Source: SCGC-AAA076-P13 sp964613455 (GTDB lineage: Bacteria > Pseudomonadota > Gammaproteobacteria > Magnimaribacterales > D2472). Taken from it: 48,430 nucleotides of DNA. This document shows, piece by piece, positions 35,181-42,577 of this stretch. The DNA is taken from the NCBI GenBank assembly GCA_964613455.1, contig CAZTGS010000007.1, positions 1 through 48,430 on the forward strand, read 5' to 3'. A program made the translations under genes and the position numbers. The notes below the pieces were generated by a model, which searched no databases, was not told the DNA's origin, and was given only the letters and a program-made list of their open reading frames with translations. The stretch's first letter is position 1, and every line of letters starts with the position of its first letter.

Positions 35181-36179
35181 TTATCCTTTAAGTAATTTAG
35201 TTAACAATGATTTTTGAACATGCATTCTATTTCCAGCTTCTTGAACTGCAACACAATAGTCAGAGTCCATGACACCATCAGTTGCCTTAATATTTCTTCT
35301 AAGAGGCAAGCAGTGGCTAAATAAAGCATTATTTGTTAGTCCCATCTTATTTTCATCAACAATGAAATGCTTAAATTGATCTCTGATAACTTTTTCACCC
35401 TGAGGATTGCCATAATAGTTAAGAGACCCCCAACTTTTAGCATAAACAATATCTGCATCCTTATAGGCTGACTCGATATCATGTGTTATTTCAAATGTTG
35501 AATTATTATCGTCACAATTAGCTTGAGCTTGTGATGTAAAGCTATTATGAAGAATATAATCCTCACTCGGACATAACAACTTTACATTCATTCCAAATTT
35601 ACTAGCTATCATTAATGAAGAATTCGCAACTGCGGTATTTAAAGGTTTTGGATGATATGTCCATGTTAAGAGGTAATCTTTGCCTGACAAGTCACCATAA
35701 TGTTCTTGCATAGTAAGAATGTGGGCCAGTTCTTGGCAGGGATGAGTAATGGTTTCCATATTCACCACTGGTACAGAAGCAAACTTTGCGAAACTGTTAA
35801 TTACATTATCAGAGAGATCTTCATCTAAGTTAATAAATTTAGGGAAAGCTCTTATGGCGATTAGGTCACAATATTCAGATAAAACTTTAGCTACTTCAAT
35901 AATGTGCTCTTCTGATTCCTCATCCATTATTGAGTTTATTTTGAATTCTATTGGCCATGCATCTTTGCCTGGATGGAGCACAACTGCATACCCTCCTAAT
36001 TCTTGAATACCAATCTCAAAACTAGTTCTTGTCCTCATTGATGGGTTAAAAAATAAAAGTGCCACTGATTTATTTTTTAGTGTCTCCTGGAATTTATTTT
36101 TTTTAAGATCTTTTGCATAATCCAAGATCTCTTGTAATTCTGTTTTTGACCAATCCTGCGTAGAAATAAAATTTTTCAT
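35181..36179 (-). CDS. argF': N-acetylornithine carbamoyltransferase (AOTCase)
   Basis: Carbamoylates N-acetylornithine to N-acetylcitrulline. The 332 residues follow the Xanthomonas AOTCase along their length: FNPSMRTRTSFE (carbamoyl-phosphate loop, about 44-55), PGKDAWPIEF with Trp75, THPCQELAH, LTWTYHPKPLNTAVANS, and HCLPLRRN with later EAGNRMHVQK. The residue known to separate acetyl- from succinylornithine enzymes (Glu92 in Xanthomonas) is Glu90 here, in DEESEEH, predicting the acetyl substrate. Ordinary ArgF lacks the AWPIEF block. First gene of the arginine operon, 20 bases after the attenuator U-run; AAGG lies just before the ATG. Confidence 0.92.
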   Translation of the reverse strand: MKNFISTQDWSKTELQEILDYAKDLKKNKFQETLKNKSVALLFFNPSMRTRTSFEIGIQELGGYAVVLHPGKDAWPIEFKINSIMDEESEEHIIEVAKVLSEYCDLIAIRAFPKFINLDEDLSDNVINSFAKFASVPVVNMETITHPCQELAHILTMQEHYGDLSGKDYLLTWTYHPKPLNTAVANSSLMIASKFGMNVKLLCPSEDYILHNSFTSQAQANCDDNNSTFEITHDIESAYKDADIVYAKSWGSLNYYGNPQGEKVIRDQFKHFIVDENKMGLTNNALFSHCLPLRRNIKATDGVMDSDYCVAVQEAGNRMHVQKSLLTKLLKG

Positions 36180-36198
36180 AGTTACCTTTTTTTAAGTG

Positions 36199-36223
36199 AA
36201 AAAAAACCCAGCAAAAGCTGGGT
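36199..36223 (-). terminator. Attenuator terminator upstream of argF'
   Basis: On the reverse strand a perfect 7-bp stem (ACCCAGC, TTTT loop, GCTGGGT) is followed at once by a run of eight T counted from the last stem base. It lies between the leader reading frame and argF', pointing into the operon, so it must be conditionally bypassed. AGCTGGG at 36243-36249 can pair with CCCAGCT (36216-36222) instead, destroying this stem. Confidence 0.85.
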
Positions 36224-36259
36224 CTAATTCACAATAGATAGGCCCAGCTATAAAGCAGG
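36216..36259 (-). promoter_or_regulatory. Antiterminator and anti-antiterminator of the arg leader
   Basis: Two mutually exclusive pairings of the segment at 36243-36249 (AGCTGGG). Antiterminator: AGCTGGG with CCCAGCT (36216-36222), seven pairs, breaking the terminator. Competing upstream hairpin: CCTGC (36255-36259) with GCTGG (36244-36248), four G-C pairs around a U-U mismatch. A ribosome waiting at the Arg codons would cover CCTGC and free AGCTGGG; one at the stop codon would cover AGCTGGG itself. Read from sequence; function is inference. Confidence 0.6.
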
Positions 36260-36292
36260 TACCCGTCTTAATTGTGTATTTAAGTTTTTCAT
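36248..36292 (-). CDS. Arginine leader peptide
   Basis: A 14-codon frame, MKNLNTQLRRVPAL then TAG, with adjacent Arg codons AGA CGG at 36263-36268. CGG looks uncommon in this AT-rich window, where AGA dominates. The frame ends exactly at the antiterminator segment. The promoter's -10 ends 8 bases before the ATG, so the message would start only 2-4 bases upstream and be almost leaderless, explaining the absence of a ribosome site. Position, Arg codons, terminator and promoter together argue for an attenuator peptide; translation has not been shown. Confidence 0.6.
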   Translation of the reverse strand: MKNLNTQLRRVPAL

Positions 36293-36300
36293 GTGCAATG

Positions 36301-36328
36301 AGTATATCTATTAATAATAATTTGTAAA
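36301..36328 (-). promoter_or_regulatory. Promoter of the arginine operon
   Basis: TTTACA (36323-36328), a 16-base spacer and TATACT (36301-36306) on the reverse strand. The predicted start of transcription is near 36294-36296, directly in front of the leader ATG. It begins four bases after the GH16 stop codon, within an otherwise gene-free gap. Confidence 0.65.
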
Positions 36329-36331
36329 CTT

Positions 36332-37303
36332 TTAGTCGAGTTGCTCATACTCGATCCAATCAATTAAAAATCTATGATTATCAGGATTTTCTTTATTTGT
36401 GCAGTCTTCGTTAGAGCAAAAGGCCTTTTTATCAACCAGGTAATCATCATACTTTCCACCTACCGCAGCATTAATAATCATGTAATATTTTCTATTAAAG
36501 GGATAAGGAAATTTAGTAAATTCAGGGTGACTTTTATCAACAACAAAGTAAGGATCTTTTTCTTTATCTAAATAAAACTTCATTTCATTTTCTTTCCACT
36601 CGAGGGAAATAGAATGGAATTTATCTTGAAACCTTACAGTTCTAGGAATTAAAACCTCTCCAACAAGTGTTGATTTATCATCAAATTTTTGCCCAAAATG
36701 GAGAGCTGAACTGGCAACATTAGAGATTCTCCCTCTATTCTCCATAATATCTATTTCGCCACCTTGAGGCCAAATAATCTCTTCATTGGGCATTAACCAA
36801 AATGCCGGCCAAAATCCAATTCCAGCAGGCACCTTAAAACATATTGTTATTCTTGATGGGTAAGTAAAATCTTTAAGATACTTGGTATCTATTCTTGCTG
36901 AGGTGAACTTAAAACCTTTATAAAGACCATTCTTCTTTCTAATAGGTTGGATTTTTAAGAGCCCATCTTCAATTAATAAATTTTTAGAGGTATTGGTTTT
37001 AGTCTTTTTCTTTGAAGGCTTTGTGTAATATTGAAGTTCGCCATTACCCCAACCAGAAATATATTCACCCCTATCAACGAAACCATTAGATACAGCATAT
37101 TTCCATGTTGACTTGGATAAAGATTCTTCTTCAAACTCTTCAGACCAGTTTAAATTATCAACAGGAGTTCTATCTCTACAATATGAATTTTGATCGATGG
37201 AGTATTCTTTAGAATTTATAATTTTGCTTACAACTATATCTCCTTCATCTGCATGCGATACAAAGAAAAGAAATATAAGAGTAAAGAAAGATAATTTTTT
37301 CAT
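36332..37303 (-). CDS. Secreted GH16 beta-glucanase (laminarinase-like)
   Basis: Extracellular or periplasmic endo-glucanase. A signal peptide (MKKLSFFTLIFLFFVSHA) is followed by one GH16 domain: GELQYYT near 88-94, GFWPAFWLMP (163-172), and the catalytic motif GEIDIMEN with Glu183, Asp185 and Glu188. Such enzymes cut beta-1,3/1,4-glucans, for example algal laminarin, a plausible food for a marine heterotroph; specificity is inferred. The frame stays open upstream through the tRNA-Leu gene, but the ATG at 37303 gives a proper signal peptide. No other polysaccharide-use gene is nearby. Confidence 0.88.
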   Translation of the reverse strand: MKKLSFFTLIFLFFVSHADEGDIVVSKIINSKEYSIDQNSYCRDRTPVDNLNWSEEFEEESLSKSTWKYAVSNGFVDRGEYISGWGNGELQYYTKPSKKKTKTNTSKNLLIEDGLLKIQPIRKKNGLYKGFKFTSARIDTKYLKDFTYPSRITICFKVPAGIGFWPAFWLMPNEEIIWPQGGEIDIMENRGRISNVASSALHFGQKFDDKSTLVGEVLIPRTVRFQDKFHSISLEWKENEMKFYLDKEKDPYFVVDKSHPEFTKFPYPFNRKYYMIINAAVGGKYDDYLVDKKAFCSNEDCTNKENPDNHRFLIDWIEYEQLD

Positions 37304-37318
37304 AAGAAAACTAAAGAT

Positions 37319-37403
37319 TGGTAGGGATGGAGGGAGTCGAACCCACACGCCTTGCGGCACTAGGTTCTAAACCTAGCGTGTCTACCAGTTCCACCACATC
37401 CCC
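37319..37403 (-). tRNA. tRNA-Leu (anticodon TAG)
   Basis: The reverse strand folds into a class II tRNA: acceptor GGGGATG/CATCCCT (first pair G-T), D arm with TGGTAGA, anticodon stem CTAGG/CCTAG with loop TTTAGAA (TAG), a long variable arm (TGCCGCAAGGCGT) and T loop TTCGACT. Discriminator A and CCA are encoded; 85 bases. It lies 15 bases upstream of the GH16 start on the same strand. Confidence 0.95.
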
Positions 37404-37459
37404 ACGCTCAAGCATTATATAGATTATTATTATTTAATGGAAAGGTTTATGAAGGAGAT

Positions 37460-37849
37460 TTACAAATTGTAATCTAATTGATTTTTTCTACTTTTTTGAA
37501 CTATATATATAGAAATAGCAAAAATGATAGCTAATACAAACGTTGTTATTGAATAATCCGTAAAGCCTTCATATATAAAAGCAAATATTTTGGATACGAT
37601 CATGAATGCAATGATTGAAAATACAACATTTCCTACTCCAACCTTAGATGATGAGTAAAGAAATCTAATTGAAAGATAGCCAAGTGCCATCATAAAACCA
37701 GCATAACCCCTTGCAAAATGAGCTAACTCTACCGAGTTAACATAAACAGGTAAAATAGAGCTATTAACTTCTGGACTTAAAACAACAATAGCTCCTGCTA
37801 TGATCAACAATACAGAAATAATCAATATGATTGATCTAAAAATAATCAT
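37460..37849 (-). CDS. Small membrane protein, DUF4345-like
   Basis: A 129-residue membrane protein with four hydrophobic helices (about 3-22, 38-58, 67-87, 97-117). The layout and the HFARGYAGFMMALGYLSIRF second helix resemble the DUF4345-like protein at 27.3 kb. The frame can extend upstream to 37906, but the ATG at 37849 shares ATGA with the stop of the preceding gene and has GGAG upstream, a clear coupled start. Function unknown. Confidence 0.6.
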   Translation of the reverse strand: MIIFRSIILIISVLLIIAGAIVVLSPEVNSSILPVYVNSVELAHFARGYAGFMMALGYLSIRFLYSSSKVGVGNVVFSIIAFMIVSKIFAFIYEGFTDYSITTFVLAIIFAISIYIVQKSRKNQLDYNL

Positions 37850-38058
37850 AAAACTCCAAGCATATAAAGAGCTATTAAGAAGGATAATCCTCCAATAGCC
37901 ATCCATATGTACATTTCTTTATAATTTTTAAACTTATATGAGTTAATTGCAAGAAAACAACAAAAAATCGGTGCTACAACAAGAACACCATAGCCGATTA
38001 AAATAGCTAATGGAATAAATGCTAAAAGTAAGAAAACTTGTAAAAAAGTCTTATTCAT
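37846..38058 (-). CDS. Small two-helix membrane protein
   Basis: A 70-residue protein, almost entirely two hydrophobic helices (about 4-35 and 48-68) joined by a short basic loop (NSYKFKNYKEMY). No family recognised. The frame can extend to TTG at 38073; the ATG at 38058 is preferred. Its stop overlaps the next gene as ATGA, so the two small membrane proteins are probably made together and may form a complex. Confidence 0.55.
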   Translation of the reverse strand: MNKTFLQVFLLLAFIPLAILIGYGVLVVAPIFCCFLAINSYKFKNYKEMYIWMAIGGLSFLIALYMLGVL

Positions 38059-38098
38059 ACATATATGAGACAACTATTTGAATATATTGTCAATTTCA

Positions 38099-38731
38099 TC
38101 AATCCTCAAGTTCAATAGTTTCTTGGCTCATCGCAGTAATCTCTGTTTGAATTTCAGCAATTGTCTGATTTAACTGTTTTTTATAATTGTTAAGAGCTTG
38201 CACAGAGTCATCAATCAATATTAGCTGTGTTCCGATTGTTTGAAGTCTTGATTGTATATCAGCTAATTCAGACTCAGAAAACTTAAGACTATCAAGACTG
38301 TCTGTATTTGCTGTAATTATTTCTTGATTATCTTTTATTGCCTTAGTAGAAGTATCAAGCAACGAATTTATAGACTTTATTGAATTTTCAAGGTCTTTTG
38401 TGGATGCAATCAGCTTTGTAATATTAGCTTTATTTCTTTTATTGCTAAGATCCCATAACTTTCTGACTTCTTTATCTAAGAATTGTATGGAAGAAGAGAT
38501 ATCACTCAACGAATCATTATTGGTTTCATCGGCAATATTAATCTGCTCTTCAATAACAATCATTCTTTCATCTAATGACTTAAAAGACTCTTGAATAGAT
38601 TTAGATTCATAGCTCTGCCATATACCAAGTGAAAGAATGCTCATAAATACCAAAACATATAAAAAACCTACAAAAAGTCCTCCTGAGCTTGCTTGCTTTA
38701 GATATGCTGGAGATGTTTTATCTGGTTTCAT
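38099..38731 (-). CDS. Membrane-anchored coiled-coil protein
   Basis: A 210-residue protein with a short cytoplasmic N terminus, one membrane anchor (about 18-38) and a long periplasmic stretch (about 45-205) with heptad-like spacing of Leu/Ile and many Ser, Asp and Lys: a coiled coil. No cysteines or known domain. It has the look of a cell-envelope scaffolding or division-type protein, but nothing in the sequence proves that. It ends 41 bases before the two-helix membrane protein on the same strand. Confidence 0.6.
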   Translation of the reverse strand: MKPDKTSPAYLKQASSGGLFVGFLYVLVFMSILSLGIWQSYESKSIQESFKSLDERMIVIEEQINIADETNNDSLSDISSSIQFLDKEVRKLWDLSNKRNKANITKLIASTKDLENSIKSINSLLDTSTKAIKDNQEIITANTDSLDSLKFSESELADIQSRLQTIGTQLILIDDSVQALNNYKKQLNQTIAEIQTEITAMSQETIELED

Positions 38732-38800
38732 ATATTTACTTATTTATAATAATAATAAAATTACTCTATAATATATTTTACATTAACTATATAAATAAAT

Positions 38801-39913
38801 ATGAATTTAGATTTCTCAGACGATCAAAAGTACCTCCAGGATGAGGCAAAAAAATTTCTAGAAAAAGAAAATTCTATTTTAAGAAATAGAAAGGTTTTAG
38901 ACTCAGATGACAATCTTGATAAAGATTTATGGGATAAGATCGTTCAACTTGGTTGGACGGGTGTGAGGATTCCTGAAGAATATGGCGGGCTTGGCCTTGG
39001 CCATCTTGAACTTTGTGTTATTGCTGAAGAATTGGGCAGACACTTGGCGCCGGTGCCGTTTTCATCCTCTGTTTATCTTTTCACAGAAACAATTATTAAG
39101 TATGCTAGTGAAGAAATAAAAAAAGATATTCTTCCAAAATTAATATCTGGAGAAATCATAGGAACTCTTGCAGTAACCGAGGATTTTTTTGCTCCAACAA
39201 AATTAAATATAAAAACAACAGTTTCTAGTAATCTTATTTCAGGCAGAAAAATAGGAGTTCCTGATGCAGGAATAGCCACTCATTCTATTGTTGTTGCAAA
39301 ATCTGATGAAGGCATTAATTTAAGGTTAATTGATTTATCTACAGATGGAATTGTTGTAGAACATCAAGAAAACATAGATGAAAGTAGAGGACATTTTTCA
39401 ATTGATATTGATAAAGTAGAAAGTATATTGATTGGAGGTAAGTCTAATGGGTGGGAGCTTTATGAAAGTATATTGGATCAAGCTGCAGTTTTGTTTGGCT
39501 TTGAACAAATTGGTGGATCGCAAGCTACCCTGGACATGGCAATTAATTATGCAAAAGAAAGGTACGCTTTTGGGCGTCAAATTGGATCATTCCAAGCTAT
39601 TAAACATAAGCTAGCAGATATGTATGTTGCTATTACATTGGCTAAATCTAATTCGTATTATGCTGCATGGGCTCTATCAACTGATTCATCAGATCTTCCA
39701 GTCGCTTCAGCAACAGCAAGAGTTAGTGCAACTAAAGCTTATCAGCTTTGCTCGAAAGAAAATATCCAAACACATGGCGGGAATGGCTATACATGGGAGT
39801 ACGACTGCCATCTTTTTTATAAAAGATCAAAGCTTCTATCAGTTAATATAGGGTCTATGAGCAATTGGAAGGAAAAACTAGTCAGTAATTTAGAACAATC
39901 GAACACACATTAG
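38801..39913 (+). CDS. Acyl-CoA dehydrogenase, smaller subunit type
   Basis: FAD-dependent acyl-CoA dehydrogenase-fold protein, 370 residues. N-terminal DFSDDQKYLQDEAKKFL, IPEEYGGLGLGHLELCVIAEELGR (about 56-79) and C-terminal RYAFGRQIGSFQAIKHKLADM and IQTHGGNGYTWEYDCHLFYKR identify the family. The middle domain is degenerate compared with the second gene (no clear TEPxxGSD motif), as in subunits of heteromeric FadE-type pairs. It is followed 9 bases later by a second acyl-CoA dehydrogenase, so the two probably form one heteromeric enzyme. Confidence 0.87.
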   Translation: MNLDFSDDQKYLQDEAKKFLEKENSILRNRKVLDSDDNLDKDLWDKIVQLGWTGVRIPEEYGGLGLGHLELCVIAEELGRHLAPVPFSSSVYLFTETIIKYASEEIKKDILPKLISGEIIGTLAVTEDFFAPTKLNIKTTVSSNLISGRKIGVPDAGIATHSIVVAKSDEGINLRLIDLSTDGIVVEHQENIDESRGHFSIDIDKVESILIGGKSNGWELYESILDQAAVLFGFEQIGGSQATLDMAINYAKERYAFGRQIGSFQAIKHKLADMYVAITLAKSNSYYAAWALSTDSSDLPVASATARVSATKAYQLCSKENIQTHGGNGYTWEYDCHLFYKRSKLLSVNIGSMSNWKEKLVSNLEQSNTH

Positions 39914-39922
39914 GAATACAAA

Positions 39923-41143
39923 ATGGATTTCAACGATACACAAGAACAAGCAAAATTTAGACAAACATGTAAAGAATGGTTAGAGAAGAATGCCACTAAA
40001 AAACAAGATGGCATTCAGGAAAATTCTTTTGCAAATGCAGATTTCTTAAGTGTTGCTAAAGAATGGCAAAAGAAAAAATATGATGCTGGTTGGGCAATGC
40101 TTCATTGGCCTAAAGAGTTTGGTGGTTTGGCTGCATCGCCTATTGAAAGAATTATCTGGGCTGAAGAAGAATCTAAGTTTAATGTCCCTCAAGGAATATA
40201 TGAGATAGGCCTTGGAATGTGTGGACCCGTAATGATGGAATATGCAACGGATGAACAAAAAGCAAGATATCTGCCATCAATGGCCGAAGGATCAGAAATA
40301 TGGTGCCAATTATTTTCAGAGCCATCAGCAGGATCAGACGTAGCTGGCTTAAGAAGTAAAGCTGTTAAAAATGGAGATGAGTGGGTTATTAATGGGCAAA
40401 AGGTATGGACTTCAGGTGCTCATTTTTCTGACTTTGGTATTTTAGTTGTAAGGCATGATCCAGATTTAGAAAAGCATAAAGGTATGACTTTCTTTTTTGT
40501 TGATATGAAATCTCCTGGAATTGAAGTAAAGCCTATAAAACAAATTACCGGTGGCTCGAGTTTTAATGAAGTTTACTTTACTGATGTTGTTATACCTGAC
40601 TCACAGAGACTTGGAGCAATTGGTGATGGCTGGAAAGTTGCAATTACAACTTTAATGAATGAGAGACTTGCTGTTGGTGATGCTAATGGTGCTGATGTTG
40701 AAGATGCTTTTAGATGGGCAAAAAAACAAGACGATTCAGGTGAGCCGCTAATCAATAATAATGCTGTAAGAGAGTCTATTGCAGATTGGTATTGCGAAGC
40801 TAATGGGTTAAAAAATACTAAATTAAGAACCATGTCAGCTCTTTCCAAGGGACAGACTCCAGGACCTGAAGCATCTATTACAAAAATAGTAAGTGCTAAT
40901 AAGCTTCAAGATATAGGTAATTTTGGAATGGATTCATTAGATATGGCTGGTATGCTAAAAAATGATGATGCAGATATTAATGGCTTTCATGGAGCATGGT
41001 TGGGAGCTCCTGGGTTAAGAATAGCTGGTGGAACTGATGAGATTCTTAAAAATGTAATTGCAGAAAGAGTACTTGGATTGCCTCAAGACCCTAGGGCTGA
41101 TAAGAATATAGCTTTTAAAGACATACCCTCAGGAAACTCTTAA
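39923..41143 (+). CDS. Acyl-CoA dehydrogenase, larger subunit type
   Basis: 406-residue acyl-CoA dehydrogenase with an intact middle domain: CQLFSEPSAGSDVAGLRSKA (FAD/substrate segment, about 130-149), INGQKVWTSGAHFSDFG, and C-terminal GGTDEILKNVIAERVLGLP. This form resembles the large partners of two-gene dehydrogenases acting on bulky acyl-CoAs such as sterol or cyclic chains; the actual substrate is unknown. The short spacing to the preceding gene implies one transcript. The stop is directly against the convergent lysS stop, with no spacer. Confidence 0.88.
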   Translation: MDFNDTQEQAKFRQTCKEWLEKNATKKQDGIQENSFANADFLSVAKEWQKKKYDAGWAMLHWPKEFGGLAASPIERIIWAEEESKFNVPQGIYEIGLGMCGPVMMEYATDEQKARYLPSMAEGSEIWCQLFSEPSAGSDVAGLRSKAVKNGDEWVINGQKVWTSGAHFSDFGILVVRHDPDLEKHKGMTFFFVDMKSPGIEVKPIKQITGGSSFNEVYFTDVVIPDSQRLGAIGDGWKVAITTLMNERLAVGDANGADVEDAFRWAKKQDDSGEPLINNNAVRESIADWYCEANGLKNTKLRTMSALSKGQTPGPEASITKIVSANKLQDIGNFGMDSLDMAGMLKNDDADINGFHGAWLGAPGLRIAGGTDEILKNVIAERVLGLPQDPRADKNIAFKDIPSGNS

Positions 41144-42577
41144 TTAAGATTTAAGTTGCGGGAATAAAAGGACATCTCTTATTGAGGACTGATTAGTTAT
41201 CATCATAACCAATCTATCAACACCAATACCAACTCCAACAGCAGGTGGCATGCCGTGCTCTAAGGCTATAACGTAGTCCTCATCATAGGACATAGCTTCT
41301 TTATCACCGGTATCCTTTGCTTTTACTTGTTCTCTAAATCTTTCAGCTTGATCATCTGGATCATTTAATTCACAGAAACCGTTAGCAATTTCTTTTCCAC
41401 CTATAAACAGCTCAAATCTATCAGCTATATTAGAATTTTCATTGTTTCTTCTAGACAAAGGTGAAACTTCTACTGGATATCCAATTACAAAAGTTGGTTG
41501 GATAAGTTTATCCTCAACCGTATTCTCAAATATCTCTAGCAGCTCTTTACCACTCATTTTATCGAGATCGCTTTGGGATAAGCTCTTATTTTCTTCCAAA
41601 ACCAAATCTGAAAGATAAGCTTTCTTAAAATTATTTAAATCAATTTCATCGTCACCCCAAGAAAGATTTAATGAATTATTTATTTCTTCGGCAGCCTTTT
41701 TAATCATATTTTCAGTGAATTGAATAGTATTTTCTAAAGTAGTAAATGCTTCATAATATTCAAGCATCGTGAACTCAGGGTTATGCCTGGTGGATAAGCC
41801 TTCGTTTCTAAAACTTCTATTAATTTCAAATACTCTTTCAAAGCCACCAACAAGCAATCTTTTTAAATAAAGCTCTGGAGCAATTCTTAGGAATAATTCT
41901 CTATCAAGTGCGTTATGCATTGTTACAAAAGGCCTTGCAACAGCTCCACCGGGAATTGGATGCATCATTGGAGTTTCAACTTCTATAAAGTTTTTATCTT
42001 TTAAAGATGTTCTCAAAGATTCAATTATATTTGTTCTGTCTATGAATACTTGTTTGGATTCACTGTTACTCATTAAGTCTAGATATCTTTGTCTGTATCT
42101 TGTTTCAATATCAGATAGTCCTTTAAATTTATCTGGCATTGGTCGAATAGATTTAGTTATCAAGACAACATCGTTTGCTTCAATAGTCAGTTCTTCTGTT
42201 TTGGTTCTAAATAATTTACCTTTAACACCAATGATATCTCCAAGATCCCAAGTCTTAAAATCTTCATACAGGTCAATATCTACAGTATTTTTGCTAACAT
42301 AAATCTGAATATCACCACTTGAATCTCTAATGGTCGCAAAGCTAGCATTGCCCATGACTCTCATAAGAACCACCCTTCCTGCAACAGATATTCCTTCAAT
42401 ATTTTTTTCTTCTAATTCTGCTTTTGAAAAAGAGTTATTTTCTAAATGTATATCAGCAGCATAATGTTCTTTTTGGAAGTCATTAATATAAGCTTTATTG
42501 TTACTCCTCAGAGCTTCAAGCTTTTTTCTTCTTTCTTCAATTATGCCCTCTTCGCCGCCTATATTTTCTTCTGACAT
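41144..42577 (-). CDS. lysS: Lysyl-tRNA synthetase, class II
   Basis: Charges tRNA-Lys. The 477 residues have an N-terminal OB anticodon-binding domain (SVAGRVVLMRVMGNASFATIRD in parts, about 65-86) and a class II core: motif 2 FEINRSFRNEG, and motif 3 GIGVDRLVMM near the C terminus, followed by the usual RDVLLFPQ. It is slightly shorter than E. coli LysS (505). It directly follows prfB on the same strand, the conserved prfB-lysS pair, and ends the long leftward run. Confidence 0.97.
   Translation of the reverse strand: MSEENIGGEEGIIEERRKKLEALRSNNKAYINDFQKEHYAADIHLENNSFSKAELEEKNIEGISVAGRVVLMRVMGNASFATIRDSSGDIQIYVSKNTVDIDLYEDFKTWDLGDIIGVKGKLFRTKTEELTIEANDVVLITKSIRPMPDKFKGLSDIETRYRQRYLDLMSNSESKQVFIDRTNIIESLRTSLKDKNFIEVETPMMHPIPGGAVARPFVTMHNALDRELFLRIAPELYLKRLLVGGFERVFEINRSFRNEGLSTRHNPEFTMLEYYEAFTTLENTIQFTENMIKKAAEEINNSLNLSWGDDEIDLNNFKKAYLSDLVLEENKSLSQSDLDKMSGKELLEIFENTVEDKLIQPTFVIGYPVEVSPLSRRNNENSNIADRFELFIGGKEIANGFCELNDPDDQAERFREQVKAKDTGDKEAMSYDEDYVIALEHGMPPAVGVGIGVDRLVMMITNQSSIRDVLLFPQLKS

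Noticed and set aside
35181..36179. Ordinary ornithine carbamoyltransferase (argF)
   Set aside because: The AWPIEF block, TWTYHPKPLNTAVANS and the Glu at the specificity position match N-acetylornithine carbamoyltransferase instead.
36332..37360. Longer GH16 frame starting at 37360
   Set aside because: It would run through the tRNA-Leu gene; the ATG at 37303 gives a proper signal peptide.
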